Assembly: GCA_947630825.1 (NCBI GenBank)
Contig: CANRJA010000001.1
Coordinates: forward strand, 124,001-188,000
Direction of reading: 5' to 3'
DNA length: 64,000 nucleotides
From: an uncultured Clostridia bacterium
GTDB taxonomy: Bacteria; Bacillota; Clostridia; Oscillospirales; Ruminococcaceae
Shown piece after piece: positions 39,977 through 51,082 of the stretch. Below the pieces are notes generated by a model that was not told where the DNA came from, did not search any database, and saw only the letters and a list, made by a program, of their open reading frames with translations. Both the position numbers and the translations under genes were made by a program. Each line of letters opens with the position of its first letter. The stretch's first letter is position 1.

Positions 39977-40528
39977 TTAAATTTTTACTTCTGATTCCTG
40001 TTCTCCTGCCTCTTGCATCTCTCCTCTTGCCTCTGGCTTCTGGTCTCTTGCCTCTGGCTTCTGGTCTCTTGCCTCTGGTTTCTGGCTTCTTGCCTCTTGA
40101 ACCTCTTCTCTTGCTTCTTGCTTCTGGCTTCTTGCCTCTAGTAGCAAATCCCTTATTTCGGTCAATAGAGTTATATCAGTAACAGGAGGTGCTTTCTCCT
40201 CAGGCTCATCAGTTTTCTTTCTGCCCAGCTCTTGCGCCTTGTTTACTGCTTTGACAAGCAAGAACACCGTAAACGAAATAAGCAAAAAGCTTACTATCGC
40301 ATTTATAAAGCTGCCTATACCGAATCCGCCGGGAGCCCAGTCTGCAAACTTTTCGATACCTGCTTTCTTTAGTATTATTCCTATTATCGGAGTTAAAAGG
40401 TCCTCAACCAAAGAAGTTACTATCGCAGTAAATGCAGAACCTATGATCAATCCTACTGCCAGGTCGAGAACGTTACCTCTTGAAATAAACTGCTTAAATT
40501 CGGCAATAAAACCTTTTTTCTTATCCAT
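39977..40528 (-). CDS. mscL: Large-conductance mechanosensitive channel with extended heptad-repeat C-terminal tail
   Basis: FKQFISRGNVLDLAVGLIIGSAFTAIVTSLVEDLLTPIIG; tail EARSQKQEAREEVQEARSQKPEARDQKPEARDQKPEAR. Confidence 0.93.
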   Translation of the reverse strand: MDKKKGFIAEFKQFISRGNVLDLAVGLIIGSAFTAIVTSLVEDLLTPIIGIILKKAGIEKFADWAPGGFGIGSFINAIVSFLLISFTVFLLVKAVNKAQELGRKKTDEPEEKAPPVTDITLLTEIRDLLLEARSQKQEAREEVQEARSQKPEARDQKPEARDQKPEARGEMQEAGEQESEVKI

Positions 40529-40731
40529 TTTCCTCTCCTTTGCAAATATATCAAAGTTAAATCAAAATATTTTTAAATATAATTATAGTATATCATATTT
40601 CTTTTGACATTTCAATCTTTTTTATGACATAAAAACGCCGTCATAAAGCGTATCTGCAAGGCAGTATTTGTTCTTGCTTTTTTATGCCAAAGGTAGTATA
40701 ATAAATTGAAATATGTTTAAAAGGATGATGT

Positions 40732-41709
40732 TTGGTGCTTCGTAATCTGATACCTGAGCAATTTTCAAATATTTACTACGGAATTTTGGTCTTTGCAAGC
40801 TTTTTTATAACCTTCGGAGGTATAAAGCTTTTCAGAGGTTCTCTTCCAAAAGACAAGGGAAGAGAATATGCCTTAAACGGCAAGCTCTCTGAAGGAAAGC
40901 CTCGAGGAGCGGGTATTATACTTATAATAACATTTATACTGTCATCCGTTTTATTTGTTCCGCTTGATTTGGAGCTTATTATTTACCTCGCTTTGATTTT
41001 TATTGAAATGATGAGCGGATATTTAGACGACGCTGCAAAGGTGCCTTGGGGAGAGTACAAAAAAGGTTTTATCGACCTTGTTGTAGCAGTCGGAGTTTCT
41101 GTTACATACTACACATTCAACGGCAGTGTGATAAACTTCGCGATGCTTGGTATAAGGGGAGTGAAAATCCCTGCCGTATTGTTTATAATACTCGGTGTGA
41201 TACTGGTCTGGGCGGCTATAAACGTAACAAACTGCTCGGACGGAGTTGACGGACTTTGCGGAAGTCTAACATCTATTTCTCTAATAACGGCATATATTAT
41301 GCTTTTCTTCTTGGGAAAAGGACAAAGCTATCGTTCTATGCTGCTTATTATGATAGTCTGCGTTTTGACATACCTGTGGTTCAACGCGTCTCCGAGCAAG
41401 CTTCTTATGGGCGACGCCGGCTCCAGAGCACTGGGAGTTATTCTGTCAATTTCGCTTTTGCAGACAGGCTCGCCCGTTACTTTCATTTTCGTGGCGTTTA
41501 TGCTTATACTCGACGGCGGACTAGGCTTGATAAAGGTAAGCGCAATCAGGTATTTAAAGCTCAAAAACTTTATGAGAGATATCAGAACTCCTATTCACGA
41601 CCATATGAGAAAGGTAAAAGACTGGAGCGATACACAGGTAGTATTCAGATTCAGCATTTTGCAGATAATTATTTCACTAGTTGTTATTGCGTTTTCAATT
41701 AAAATTTAG
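40732..41709 (+). CDS. MraY/WecA-type glycosyl-1-phosphate transferase homolog
   Basis: GYLDDAAKVPWGEYKKG, NCSDGVDGLCG, LLMGDAGSRALG. Confidence 0.88.
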   Translation: MVLRNLIPEQFSNIYYGILVFASFFITFGGIKLFRGSLPKDKGREYALNGKLSEGKPRGAGIILIITFILSSVLFVPLDLELIIYLALIFIEMMSGYLDDAAKVPWGEYKKGFIDLVVAVGVSVTYYTFNGSVINFAMLGIRGVKIPAVLFIILGVILVWAAINVTNCSDGVDGLCGSLTSISLITAYIMLFFLGKGQSYRSMLLIMIVCVLTYLWFNASPSKLLMGDAGSRALGVILSISLLQTGSPVTFIFVAFMLILDGGLGLIKVSAIRYLKLKNFMRDIRTPIHDHMRKVKDWSDTQVVFRFSILQIIISLVVIAFSIKI

Positions 41710-41816
41710 TTTCTATTAAAACGCTTATATAAAACATCAATTGTTTTACCGACAAGTATATTTAACTGCAAACAGCTTAGATTATTTAATAAGAAATTTT
41801 AAGGATAGATAAATTA

Positions 41817-43784
41817 ATGAACCTTCAGGATTATGAAAAATTTGATAGAGAAAACGCTTATTTCGGCAATGATTTAGGCGCTTTGATCATTGATGATAAA
41901 ACTCAGTTCAAGGTTTGGGCCCCAAATTCAACTGCTGTTTTTTTGAATTTATACAGCGATGGCGAAGGCGGAAGTCCGTATGAGATCGCAACTATGCAAA
42001 AGCAGGAAAAGGGCGTCTGGACGGCAACTATTTCAAAAAACCTAGACGGAGTTTTTTACACCTACACTTTTGAATACGGAGGTCACCGAACGGAAACCAT
42101 AGACATTTACGCAAAGGCGTGCGGGGTAAACGGAGACAGAGGAGCTGTTGTTGATTTCAAGACGACCGACCCTAAAGGCTGGGATAAGGTAAAAAAGCCC
42201 GAATGCAAAAGCTCTTGCGACGCTGTTATTTACGAAACGAACGTAAGGGATTTTTCTATTGATAAATCCAGCGGAGTGAGCGAGAAACACCGGGGCAGAT
42301 TTTTGGCGTTCACCGAAAGCGAAACTTCTTATAAAGGTACAAAAACCTGCCTTGCGCATTTAAAGTCTTTGGGCATTACGCACGTTCATCTTCTCCCTGT
42401 GTTTGACTTTGCAACTATCGACGAAAAAATTCCTATAACTGAAAACCAAAACTACAACTGGGGCTACGACCCGAAAAACTACAACTGCTTAGAAGGCTCA
42501 TATTCAACAGATCCGTATGACCCGAAGGTTCGGATAAGGGAGTTTAAGGAAATGGTCAAGTCGCTCCACGAAAACAATATCGGCGTAATTATGGACGTGG
42601 TTTACAACCATACTTACGAGAGCGAGAAATCGTCCTTTCACAGAACCTTTCCGTTTTATTACCACAGAACGGTCCACAACTGGTTTTCAAACGGTTCTGG
42701 CTGCGGAAACGAGTTAGCTACCGAGCGCGCTATGGTAAGAAAGTATATATTAGATTCTGTTGAATTCTGGGCAAGGGAGTATAAAATAGACGGCTTTAGG
42801 TTTGACCTTATGGGACTTATTGATATCGAAACCGTCAACCTGATAAGGGATAAACTGAATGAGATAGACCCTCAGATATTAATGTACGGCGAGGGCTGGA
42901 CAGGCGGAGAATCCCCTTTGCCGTCGGCAAAGCTCGCTTATAAATGGAACTCTTATCAGTTTGCAAAGGTAGGTCTGTTCAACGACAATATAAGAGACGC
43001 CGTAAAAGGGGCGGTTTTCAACATTTATGATAAGGGTTATGTAAGCGGTAATCTTCTCACTGCAAATGTAATTAAAAGAGGTCTTGCAGGAAGTATTCCT
43101 CACAGTCAGCTTAGCGGAAATGATGAAGCCTGCTTTGCTTACAATCCCACTCAGACGATAAACTACTGCGAGGCTCACGATAACCACACTCTTTGGGACA
43201 AGCTGACAGTCAGCGCAGAGCATTTTACCGACAACGAGCGTGTTAAGATGGACAAGCTTGCGGCGGCTATTGTTATTCTGTCGCAGGGAGTTCCGTTTTT
43301 AGAGCTTGGACAGGATTTTCTGCGTTCAAAGCCAACAGTTTTAAATGAGAATGAAACTCTCGGCAGCAAATACGTTCCTTACAGCGGAAACAGCTACAAT
43401 GCTCCTGATGAGACAAATTCGATAAAGTGGAATCAAAAACACGAAAACATAAGCGTTTTTGAGTATTATAAAGAACTTATTGCGATTAGAAAAAAATATC
43501 CTCAGTTAAGGCTTACCAAAAGAGAAGATGTTGAAGCGCATATGAGATTTTTCGACACGGGAGACGATAACATCATAGGCTTTTCTCTTACAAGTCCAGA
43601 ATCGGATAACAGGTCGGTAATTGCTATATTGCTAAATCCTTATACAGTTACAAGGTCTGCAAAGCTGCCAGACGGAAAATTTAACATGATATTAGATTCA
43701 AACGGCAAAACTGAAACTGAAAACAGCATATCCGGTGAAATTGAGATAGAGGCTATATCCGCTGTAATTCTTTTGAAAAAATAA
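41817..43784 (+). CDS. pulA: Type I pullulanase (GH13)
   Basis: YNWGYDPKNYNCLEGSYSTDPYDP, GVIMDVVYNHTY, DGFRFDLMGLID. Confidence 0.94.
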   Translation: MNLQDYEKFDRENAYFGNDLGALIIDDKTQFKVWAPNSTAVFLNLYSDGEGGSPYEIATMQKQEKGVWTATISKNLDGVFYTYTFEYGGHRTETIDIYAKACGVNGDRGAVVDFKTTDPKGWDKVKKPECKSSCDAVIYETNVRDFSIDKSSGVSEKHRGRFLAFTESETSYKGTKTCLAHLKSLGITHVHLLPVFDFATIDEKIPITENQNYNWGYDPKNYNCLEGSYSTDPYDPKVRIREFKEMVKSLHENNIGVIMDVVYNHTYESEKSSFHRTFPFYYHRTVHNWFSNGSGCGNELATERAMVRKYILDSVEFWAREYKIDGFRFDLMGLIDIETVNLIRDKLNEIDPQILMYGEGWTGGESPLPSAKLAYKWNSYQFAKVGLFNDNIRDAVKGAVFNIYDKGYVSGNLLTANVIKRGLAGSIPHSQLSGNDEACFAYNPTQTINYCEAHDNHTLWDKLTVSAEHFTDNERVKMDKLAAAIVILSQGVPFLELGQDFLRSKPTVLNENETLGSKYVPYSGNSYNAPDETNSIKWNQKHENISVFEYYKELIAIRKKYPQLRLTKREDVEAHMRFFDTGDDNIIGFSLTSPESDNRSVIAILLNPYTVTRSAKLPDGKFNMILDSNGKTETENSISGEIEIEAISAVILLKK

Positions 43785-43889
43785 ATATATTTTTTAGATG
43801 TCAATTTATATTGGCATCTTTTTTATAACAAAAAATCCACCCCATCAAACCTGACGGAGGTGGATCATATGCAACGTTACCGTTGCTTA

Positions 43890-45956
43890 TTATTTAACTT
43901 TAACTTTCGAAGAATTCTTCCAATCACTGTATAATTTCTTAGTTACGCCCTTAGCGTTCTTGTATGTGGAAAATGCTCTTACTCTAACATAGTAAGTCTT
44001 TCCTTTTTTGATTTTCTTATGTTTGATTGTTATCTTATTTTTCTTAATTGACTTCTTATTTACAATCAGCTTTTTAAATTTCTTATTTGCAGACACCTGT
44101 ACTTGATAGCCCTTGGCACCCTTTAACTTTCCCCAAGTAACAGTAATCTTTTTCTTCTTACTATTAACCTTCAGTTTTTTAATTGTTGCTTTTTTCACAT
44201 TAGTAATTGGTTTTTGTCCTGATATTGGTTGTGTAGGAGAAGCAGTTGTCGGTTTTGCCTGTGTCGGCTCTGTAAGCGCAGGCGCAGGCGTAGGCTTATT
44301 AGATTTGTCGATAGTCTTAATAATATTTCCGCTTGCGTCAAGGAATTCAACACGTCTTACTAAGAATACATAGTCAGTAGCCTCAGACCATGATCCCGTA
44401 TACATATAAATATAGTAAGCGTCATTTGTTTTTATCTGATTTTTTAAATCCAGCGTCACTTCACAACCAGTAACACCGGTTAAATCACTATAACCTTTTA
44501 CATCAACTGATGATTTTGTTCCCGCAACATTTGAAGAAAGCTGTATAGTTGTATATGTATTAAAAGCTACATTTGATGCAGAGTCAAACACATATCTTAC
44601 TTTAGCTGCGCCGTTAATTTCCCCATCTGCGATTCCAGAAACGACCAGCGTTTTTACTTTGAACTTGACTTGAGCAAGGGCTTCATCCTTTGATATAGGT
44701 GGAATTATCTCAGGAGCAGGCTCAGCCTCACCCTTGTATGCATCCATAATTGCGGCGATTATTTTCGGCTGTGTAATTTCAAAAGTTTCTCTGTTGATCA
44801 AACCGAATTTGTCATTACCTACACCGTGTCCGTTATTATCCCATACTACAGGTATCATTCCTCTGCTTCTTGCGGCTTTGCATAACTCGCTCATGAATTT
44901 TACTCTGTAGCTTTCGTTACTCTTGTTAATAGCGCCGCACTCACCAATAACTACAGGGTATCCCTTCATTACAAATGATGCATAACACCTTGTAAATATA
45001 TCATGCATTGATTGTATCTCAGCGTCGGTTCCCCATTCATTGGTATATCCTTGCTCTGTAGGAGTTCCTTGTCCTGCGAAGCCCCATGGATTGTAATAAT
45101 GAACTGAAATCATTATTCTCTGCTCATCAGCAGGAATTGAAGCGTCTCTGTTTGTATCTGTAGGCAGTTCAAATCCGTAATCTCCCGTTGTATAGTTTAT
45201 ATCTGTGTTCCAGCCCGGAATTAAAAGCCATCTCTTGGCATTGTTGCCCTCTTCAACTCCCGTTTTACGAACTGTATCAACAAATATCTGATTATAAGCG
45301 TTTATGTTTGCATAATATGCTCTGTTTGGGTATTCTTCGCCATTATCGTAAACATATACTCCGTCAAACTCCTCGTTCATTGATTCAAAGATAAGATGTT
45401 CATCATATGTTTTGAATTTTTCTGCTATCTGTCTCCAGCTAGCCTCATACTTAGCCTTGATTGCAGGCTGTTCACTATCTGGAGCATTGCACAAAAGCCA
45501 TGCGCCGTTATTTACCATTGAGGTGTATCCGTCGCCGTGCATATTGATTATTACATAAAGTCCCTCTGCAAGCGCCATATCGACAACCTCTTGAATTCTG
45601 TCAAGCCATGCGGTTTCAATGGTATAGTCAGGTGCGGGACCTATCTTTGATAAATAGGATACAGGAATTCTTACACTTTTAAATCCTGCTTCTTTAACAG
45701 TTTTAAATATTTGCTCCGTAATTACAGGATTGCCCCATGCGGTTTCTTCCGGAGTTTTTCCGTTAACAGCCTCCAACTGATTTCCTAAGTTCCAGCCAGG
45801 CTCCATTGCCTCTGTTATCTGCTTTTGATTCAGATTATCAAAAACGTCATTTGCAGGTTCTTCCGCAACTGTTGTAAATGCGGAAAACGACATTGCGCTT
45901 AACGCCATTGCAACTGCTGAAATTCCTGCTATTATTCTCTTTAACTTCATAACCAT
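43890..45956 (-). CDS. GH5 endoglucanase with C-terminal Lys-rich Fn3-like module
   Basis: GWNLGNQLEA, SVRIPVSYLSKIG, HLIFESMNEEFDG, VVIGECGA; signal peptide. Confidence 0.93.
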   Translation of the reverse strand: MVMKLKRIIAGISAVAMALSAMSFSAFTTVAEEPANDVFDNLNQKQITEAMEPGWNLGNQLEAVNGKTPEETAWGNPVITEQIFKTVKEAGFKSVRIPVSYLSKIGPAPDYTIETAWLDRIQEVVDMALAEGLYVIINMHGDGYTSMVNNGAWLLCNAPDSEQPAIKAKYEASWRQIAEKFKTYDEHLIFESMNEEFDGVYVYDNGEEYPNRAYYANINAYNQIFVDTVRKTGVEEGNNAKRWLLIPGWNTDINYTTGDYGFELPTDTNRDASIPADEQRIMISVHYYNPWGFAGQGTPTEQGYTNEWGTDAEIQSMHDIFTRCYASFVMKGYPVVIGECGAINKSNESYRVKFMSELCKAARSRGMIPVVWDNNGHGVGNDKFGLINRETFEITQPKIIAAIMDAYKGEAEPAPEIIPPISKDEALAQVKFKVKTLVVSGIADGEINGAAKVRYVFDSASNVAFNTYTTIQLSSNVAGTKSSVDVKGYSDLTGVTGCEVTLDLKNQIKTNDAYYIYMYTGSWSEATDYVFLVRRVEFLDASGNIIKTIDKSNKPTPAPALTEPTQAKPTTASPTQPISGQKPITNVKKATIKKLKVNSKKKKITVTWGKLKGAKGYQVQVSANKKFKKLIVNKKSIKKNKITIKHKKIKKGKTYYVRVRAFSTYKNAKGVTKKLYSDWKNSSKVKVK

Positions 45957-46112
45957 TTCCTTTCTTTATTTTTATTGTGTAAATTAAAAGCATACAATAT
46001 TTGCTTATAATTATTATACAATAACTCATACATAAAAGTCAATAATTTTATTAATTTTTCTAAATTAAAAAATCAGAAGTAAGATTATTTACCCCTGATT
46101 TTTATATTCTAA

Positions 46113-47714
46113 CTACTTATTTGATTTATCAATAGTTTTAATAACATTTCCGTCTGCGTCAAGGAACTCAAGACACCTGATTAAAAATACATAGTCGCTG
46201 GCGTTTGCCCAAGAAACTGTATACGCTGATATGCTGTAGCTGTCTCCTTGATTAATTGACTTAGTAAGATTTAAAACTGCCGTTAAATTAGTAACTCCCG
46301 TATCATAACTGTTTCCTCTAACACTAGCCTGTGAACTCGTTCCGGCAATTGCAGATGATAAATTAAGATATGTATACTTATTAAAAGATACATCCGAAGC
46401 ACAGTCAAATACGCATCTTACCTTAACAGCGCCCGCCATTGAAGCATCAGCTGTTCCGCTTGCTAAAGTTGTAGCGTTTTTTGTGCTGTAGATGACTGCA
46501 AGAGCTTTATCCTTTGTCATAATATCGGGAGCCGGCTCGGGATTTCCGCTGAATGCATTCATTATTGCACTTATTATTCCCTGCTGAGTTACCTGATATG
46601 ACCATCTTTCAAACAATCCGAATGAGTCTGCGCCTGAACCGTTTCCGTTGTTATCCCAGATAACAGGTACCATTCCTCTGCTTCTTGCTGCCTTGCATAC
46701 CTCGCTTACAAAAGTTATTCTGCTGCTCTCGTTATACTTATTTACTGCTCCGTATTCACCTATAATTACAGGATAGCCCTTTATTACAAATGATGCGTAA
46801 CACTTTGTAAACAAATCCTGCAATATTTGCTTTTCTGAATCTGTTCCCCAAGTTGTTTTATCCCAAGAGCCGTCTCCGCAGAAATTCCAAGGATTATAAT
46901 AGTGAACAGATATCATAATTCTCTTCTCATCGGCAGGAATTGAAGCGTCTCTGTTTGTATCTGTAGGCAATTCAAATCCGTAATTCCCCGTTGTGTACTC
47001 AATATCTGTGTTCCAACCCGGAATTAAAAGCCATCTTTTGGCATTGTTTCCGCCTGTTTTACGTACGGTATCAACGAAAATCTGATTATAAGCATTTAAA
47101 TTTGAATAATATGTTTTGTTAGGTGTTGTGTATGTACCGTCGAACTCCTCATTCATTGATTCAAAAATAAGATGTTCGTCACAGTCGTTAAAGGTTTGCG
47201 CGATCTGCTCCCAGACAGCCGCATATTTCTCCTTTATTGCAGCCTGCTGGTCACTAGATGCATTGCATAAAAGCCATGAACCGGTTACAGTATTATAGCC
47301 GTCGCCGTGCATATTGATTATTACATAAAGACCCTCAGATAATGCCATTTTAACAACTGTTTTAATTCTGCTTAGCCACGAAGCGTCAATAGTATAGCTT
47401 GGAGCTGAACCTATCTTCGACAGATAAGATATAGGAATTCTCACAGTTTTAAATCCCGCGTTTTTAACCATTTGAAATGTTTGCTGGGTAATTTGTGGAT
47501 TGCCCCATGCAGTTTCGCTGGGTACTCCGTTATTAGACGCCTCAAGCTGATTTCCTAAATTCCAGCCCGAACCCATAGCCTCAGTAATTTGTGTTTGATT
47601 AAGGTTATCAAAAGAATTGTCTTGAGTATAAGCCGTAACATTCAAAGAAAATGATAAAGCGCTTATTGACATTACTGCAGCTGAAATTCCGGCAAGTAAT
47701 CTTCTAAATTTCAT
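46113..47714 (-). CDS. GH5 endoglucanase, tandem paralog without the Fn3-like module
   Basis: GWNLGNQLEASNN, TVRIPISYLSKIG, HLIFESMNEEFDG, VIIGEYGA. Confidence 0.93.
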   Translation of the reverse strand: MKFRRLLAGISAAVMSISALSFSLNVTAYTQDNSFDNLNQTQITEAMGSGWNLGNQLEASNNGVPSETAWGNPQITQQTFQMVKNAGFKTVRIPISYLSKIGSAPSYTIDASWLSRIKTVVKMALSEGLYVIINMHGDGYNTVTGSWLLCNASSDQQAAIKEKYAAVWEQIAQTFNDCDEHLIFESMNEEFDGTYTTPNKTYYSNLNAYNQIFVDTVRKTGGNNAKRWLLIPGWNTDIEYTTGNYGFELPTDTNRDASIPADEKRIMISVHYYNPWNFCGDGSWDKTTWGTDSEKQILQDLFTKCYASFVIKGYPVIIGEYGAVNKYNESSRITFVSEVCKAARSRGMVPVIWDNNGNGSGADSFGLFERWSYQVTQQGIISAIMNAFSGNPEPAPDIMTKDKALAVIYSTKNATTLASGTADASMAGAVKVRCVFDCASDVSFNKYTYLNLSSAIAGTSSQASVRGNSYDTGVTNLTAVLNLTKSINQGDSYSISAYTVSWANASDYVFLIRCLEFLDADGNVIKTIDKSNK

Positions 47715-48101
47715 AACTAAATTCCTTTCATTTGATAAATTTAATAATAAATGTAAAATATTTTACAATCAATATTATACATATATTGTCACATAAAGTA
47801 AATAAATCTTTTTAAATTTTTATTAATTTTATGTGTATAGCTAATTATTGACTTAATTATAATCATTTATCGCATTTAAAAAACTTTACCTTTTTGATTA
47901 ACAAACACTTGAACTTTTGGCATACAATATGCCTGATTACCAATAAATCTTTTGTCTAAAGCCTTTATTTTTTTGAAAATTTATAGTATAATCTAAAAGT
48001 ACGAAAAATAACACTGACAATTATAAGTTCTAATTAAATGTGAAAATAAACTATAACTTATACTAAGATGAGATAAATCCATATAAAGAACGGAGAGTTT
48101 T

Positions 48102-51056
48102 ATGAGTAAAATTTATAATCTTGGTATTGACGTCGGATCGACGACAGTTAAAACCGTTATTTTAGACGGTGAAGAAATAGTATACAATAAATATGAGAGA
48201 CACTATTCTAAGGTCAAGGAAACTGTTGCAGAACAGTTAAAGATAATAAGAGATAAATACAAGGGCGAAAGATTTAAAATCGCAATAACGGGTTCGGCAG
48301 GCTTAGGGATAGCAAACTCTAGTGGAATTGAATTTGTTCAGGAGGTTTACTCGGCATTTGTTGCTGTAAACAAAAGCTATCCCGATTCGGACGTTGTTGT
48401 TGAACTCGGCGGAGAGGACGCTAAAATCATCTTCCTCACAGGCGGAGTTGAACAGCGAATGAATGGCTCTTGCGCAGGCGGAACAGGCGCTTTTATCGAC
48501 CAGATGGCAACGCTGCTAGGTGTTACTCCGGACGAGCTTAATGAACTTTCGTTAAAGGCGCAGAAAATCTATCCTATCGCCTCACGGTGCGGAGTTTTTG
48601 CTAAATCTGATATTCAGCCGCTTTTAAATCAGGGGGCAAAAAAAGAGGACATTGCAGCGTCGATCTATCAGGCAGTTGTCGACCAGACCGTATCGGGACT
48701 TGCTCAGGGCAGAAAGATAGCAGGCAAAGTCTTATTCTTGGGCGGACCTCTTTCATTCCTAAGCGGTCTTAGAAGGGCTTTTGTAACGACACTCAAGTTA
48801 GATGACGAACACGCTGTTTTTCCTGAGCTTGCGCCTTGCTTTATGGCTTATGGAAGTGCGCTTCAGGCTGAGCAGATAGCTGAACCTATGACTATAGATG
48901 AGGCTCTTGAAAAAATACTAAACGCAAAAGCTACAGATAACATAGTTGTCGGAGAGCCGTTATTCAAATCAAAGGAAGAATATCACGAGTTTGTGGAAAG
49001 ACACAAAAAGTCAGACCTTAAATACGAGGATATAAATACATATCAGGGCGACGCTTATCTGGGCGTTGACGCAGGTTCTACTACCACAAAGCTTGTGCTT
49101 ATAACTCCCGACGGAAGACTGCTTTACAATCACTACTGCTCTAACAAAGGTCAGCCGCTTGATATAATTACTGACAAAATAAAAGAGATTTACAGGCTTT
49201 CAGGCGGCAGGATAAACATAAAAGCCTCTGCTGTAACAGGCTACGGCGAGGACCTTATTAAGGCAAGTATCGGTATTGATTACGGCATTGTAGAAACTGT
49301 TGCACATTTCAAAGCTGCGGCGCATTTTTGTCCCGATGTTGATTTTATAATAGATATAGGCGGTCAGGACATCAAATGCTTTAAGATAAAAAACAACGCT
49401 ATCGACAGCATTATGCTTAACGAGGCATGCTCCTCAGGCTGCGGCTCGTTTATTCAAACCTTTGCTCAGGCAATGGGCTATGAGATAGCAGACTTCGCAA
49501 ACTTAGGTCTTTTTGCCAAAGCACCTGTTGAGCTTGGCTCAAGATGTACTGTGTTTATGAACAGCTCGGTAAAGCAGGCTCAGAAAGACGGCGCAAGCGT
49601 TGAAGATATCTCGGCAGGACTTTCCTCCTCAATTATAAAAAATGCAATATATAAGGTAATTCGAGCTAAATCACCTGAGGAACTGGGCAAAAACATTGTC
49701 GTTCAAGGCGGAACATTCTTAAACGACGCTGTTTTGCGCTCGTTTGAAATGGAAATGGGCAGAAACGTGACCCGTCCTGCTATCGCTGGATTGATGGGTG
49801 CGTTCGGCTGCGCTTTATACGCAAAAGAGAAAGCCGAGACAGAAAAGTTAGAAAAATCAGGACTTATCTCAAACAGTGAGTTAGAGAATTTCTCGTACAA
49901 ATCTACCTCTGCTCATTGCGGAGGCTGCGGTGCAAACTGCAATCTGACTATCATCAGATTCAACGACGGACACAAATTTATTTCGGGCAACAGATGCGAA
50001 AAGGGTGCCGGTATAAAGACCGAGAACCTGCCTGAGAATATGTTTGAATACAAGTACAATATGGTAAGGTCGTATGGCGACATAAAGCCCGAAAAGCCGA
50101 TAGCTAAGGTAGGCATACCTATGACGCTCAGCTTTTATGATATGATACCTTTCTTCCATACTTTGTTTACTTCTCTCGGGTTTGAAGTAGTATTGTCCGA
50201 AGAATCCACAAGAGATACATACTACAAAGGTCAGCAGACTATACCGTCAGACACCGTTTGCTACCCTGCAAAGCTTGCCCACGGGCATATTGAGAGCCTT
50301 CTTGAAAAGGGCGTTGACTTTATTTTCTACCCATGTATGAGCTACAATATCGACGAGGGCGGAAGCGATAACCATTACAACTGTCCGGTTGTAGCTTATT
50401 ATCCCGAGCTTTTAAAGGCAAATATGCCTGTTCTCAATGACGATAACTTCATATCGCCGTATATTGATATCAACAAGAAAAACCACACTGCAAAGGCTAT
50501 TTCAAAAGCACTTAAAAAGTATTCCGTAACTAAGTCTATGGTTTGCGACGTTCTCGACAAGGCTTATACAAAAGAAGTCCGCTTCAGACGGCACATAGAA
50601 ACAAAGGCTAGAGAGATAATCGCAAACGCGCGCTCTAAGGGTCAAAAGATAATAGTTCTTGCAGGACGTCCTTATCACTTAGACCCCGAGATAAATCACG
50701 GAATACACAAGCTGATAACGTCATTAGGTCTTGCCGTTTTAACGGAGGACAGCGTTTCAAATCTGATCGACGTTCCGCCTCTTGATGTTTTAAACCAGTG
50801 GACTTACCACTCAAGACTTTACCGCGCGGCAGAGTATGTTACAACACAGCCTGATATGCAGCTTGTACAGCTTGTATCTTTCGGCTGCGGTATTGACGCT
50901 ATTACGACCGACGAGGTAAGGGCGATACTTGAAGAAAACGGCAAGCTTTACACCCAGCTTAAAATTGATGAAATAAACAACCTCGGAGCAGCTAAGATAA
51001 GGCTAAGAAGTCTTGTGGCTTCTCTTGAGGAAAAGGAAACTAACTCTATTAAATAA
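48102..51056 (+). CDS. 2-hydroxyacyl-CoA dehydratase activase (tandem BadF/BcrA ATPase domains plus DUF2229-like)
   Basis: Two ATPase domains: LGIDVGSTTVKTVILDG and LGVDAGSTTTKLVLITPDG; SCAGGTGAFIDQMA; ACSSGCGSFIQTFA. Confidence 0.92.
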   Translation: MSKIYNLGIDVGSTTVKTVILDGEEIVYNKYERHYSKVKETVAEQLKIIRDKYKGERFKIAITGSAGLGIANSSGIEFVQEVYSAFVAVNKSYPDSDVVVELGGEDAKIIFLTGGVEQRMNGSCAGGTGAFIDQMATLLGVTPDELNELSLKAQKIYPIASRCGVFAKSDIQPLLNQGAKKEDIAASIYQAVVDQTVSGLAQGRKIAGKVLFLGGPLSFLSGLRRAFVTTLKLDDEHAVFPELAPCFMAYGSALQAEQIAEPMTIDEALEKILNAKATDNIVVGEPLFKSKEEYHEFVERHKKSDLKYEDINTYQGDAYLGVDAGSTTTKLVLITPDGRLLYNHYCSNKGQPLDIITDKIKEIYRLSGGRINIKASAVTGYGEDLIKASIGIDYGIVETVAHFKAAAHFCPDVDFIIDIGGQDIKCFKIKNNAIDSIMLNEACSSGCGSFIQTFAQAMGYEIADFANLGLFAKAPVELGSRCTVFMNSSVKQAQKDGASVEDISAGLSSSIIKNAIYKVIRAKSPEELGKNIVVQGGTFLNDAVLRSFEMEMGRNVTRPAIAGLMGAFGCALYAKEKAETEKLEKSGLISNSELENFSYKSTSAHCGGCGANCNLTIIRFNDGHKFISGNRCEKGAGIKTENLPENMFEYKYNMVRSYGDIKPEKPIAKVGIPMTLSFYDMIPFFHTLFTSLGFEVVLSEESTRDTYYKGQQTIPSDTVCYPAKLAHGHIESLLEKGVDFIFYPCMSYNIDEGGSDNHYNCPVVAYYPELLKANMPVLNDDNFISPYIDINKKNHTAKAISKALKKYSVTKSMVCDVLDKAYTKEVRFRRHIETKAREIIANARSKGQKIIVLAGRPYHLDPEINHGIHKLITSLGLAVLTEDSVSNLIDVPPLDVLNQWTYHSRLYRAAEYVTTQPDMQLVQLVSFGCGIDAITTDEVRAILEENGKLYTQLKIDEINNLGAAKIRLRSLVASLEEKETNSIK

Positions 51057-51082
51057 AAAGGAGGAAAGCTCTATAAAGAGCG

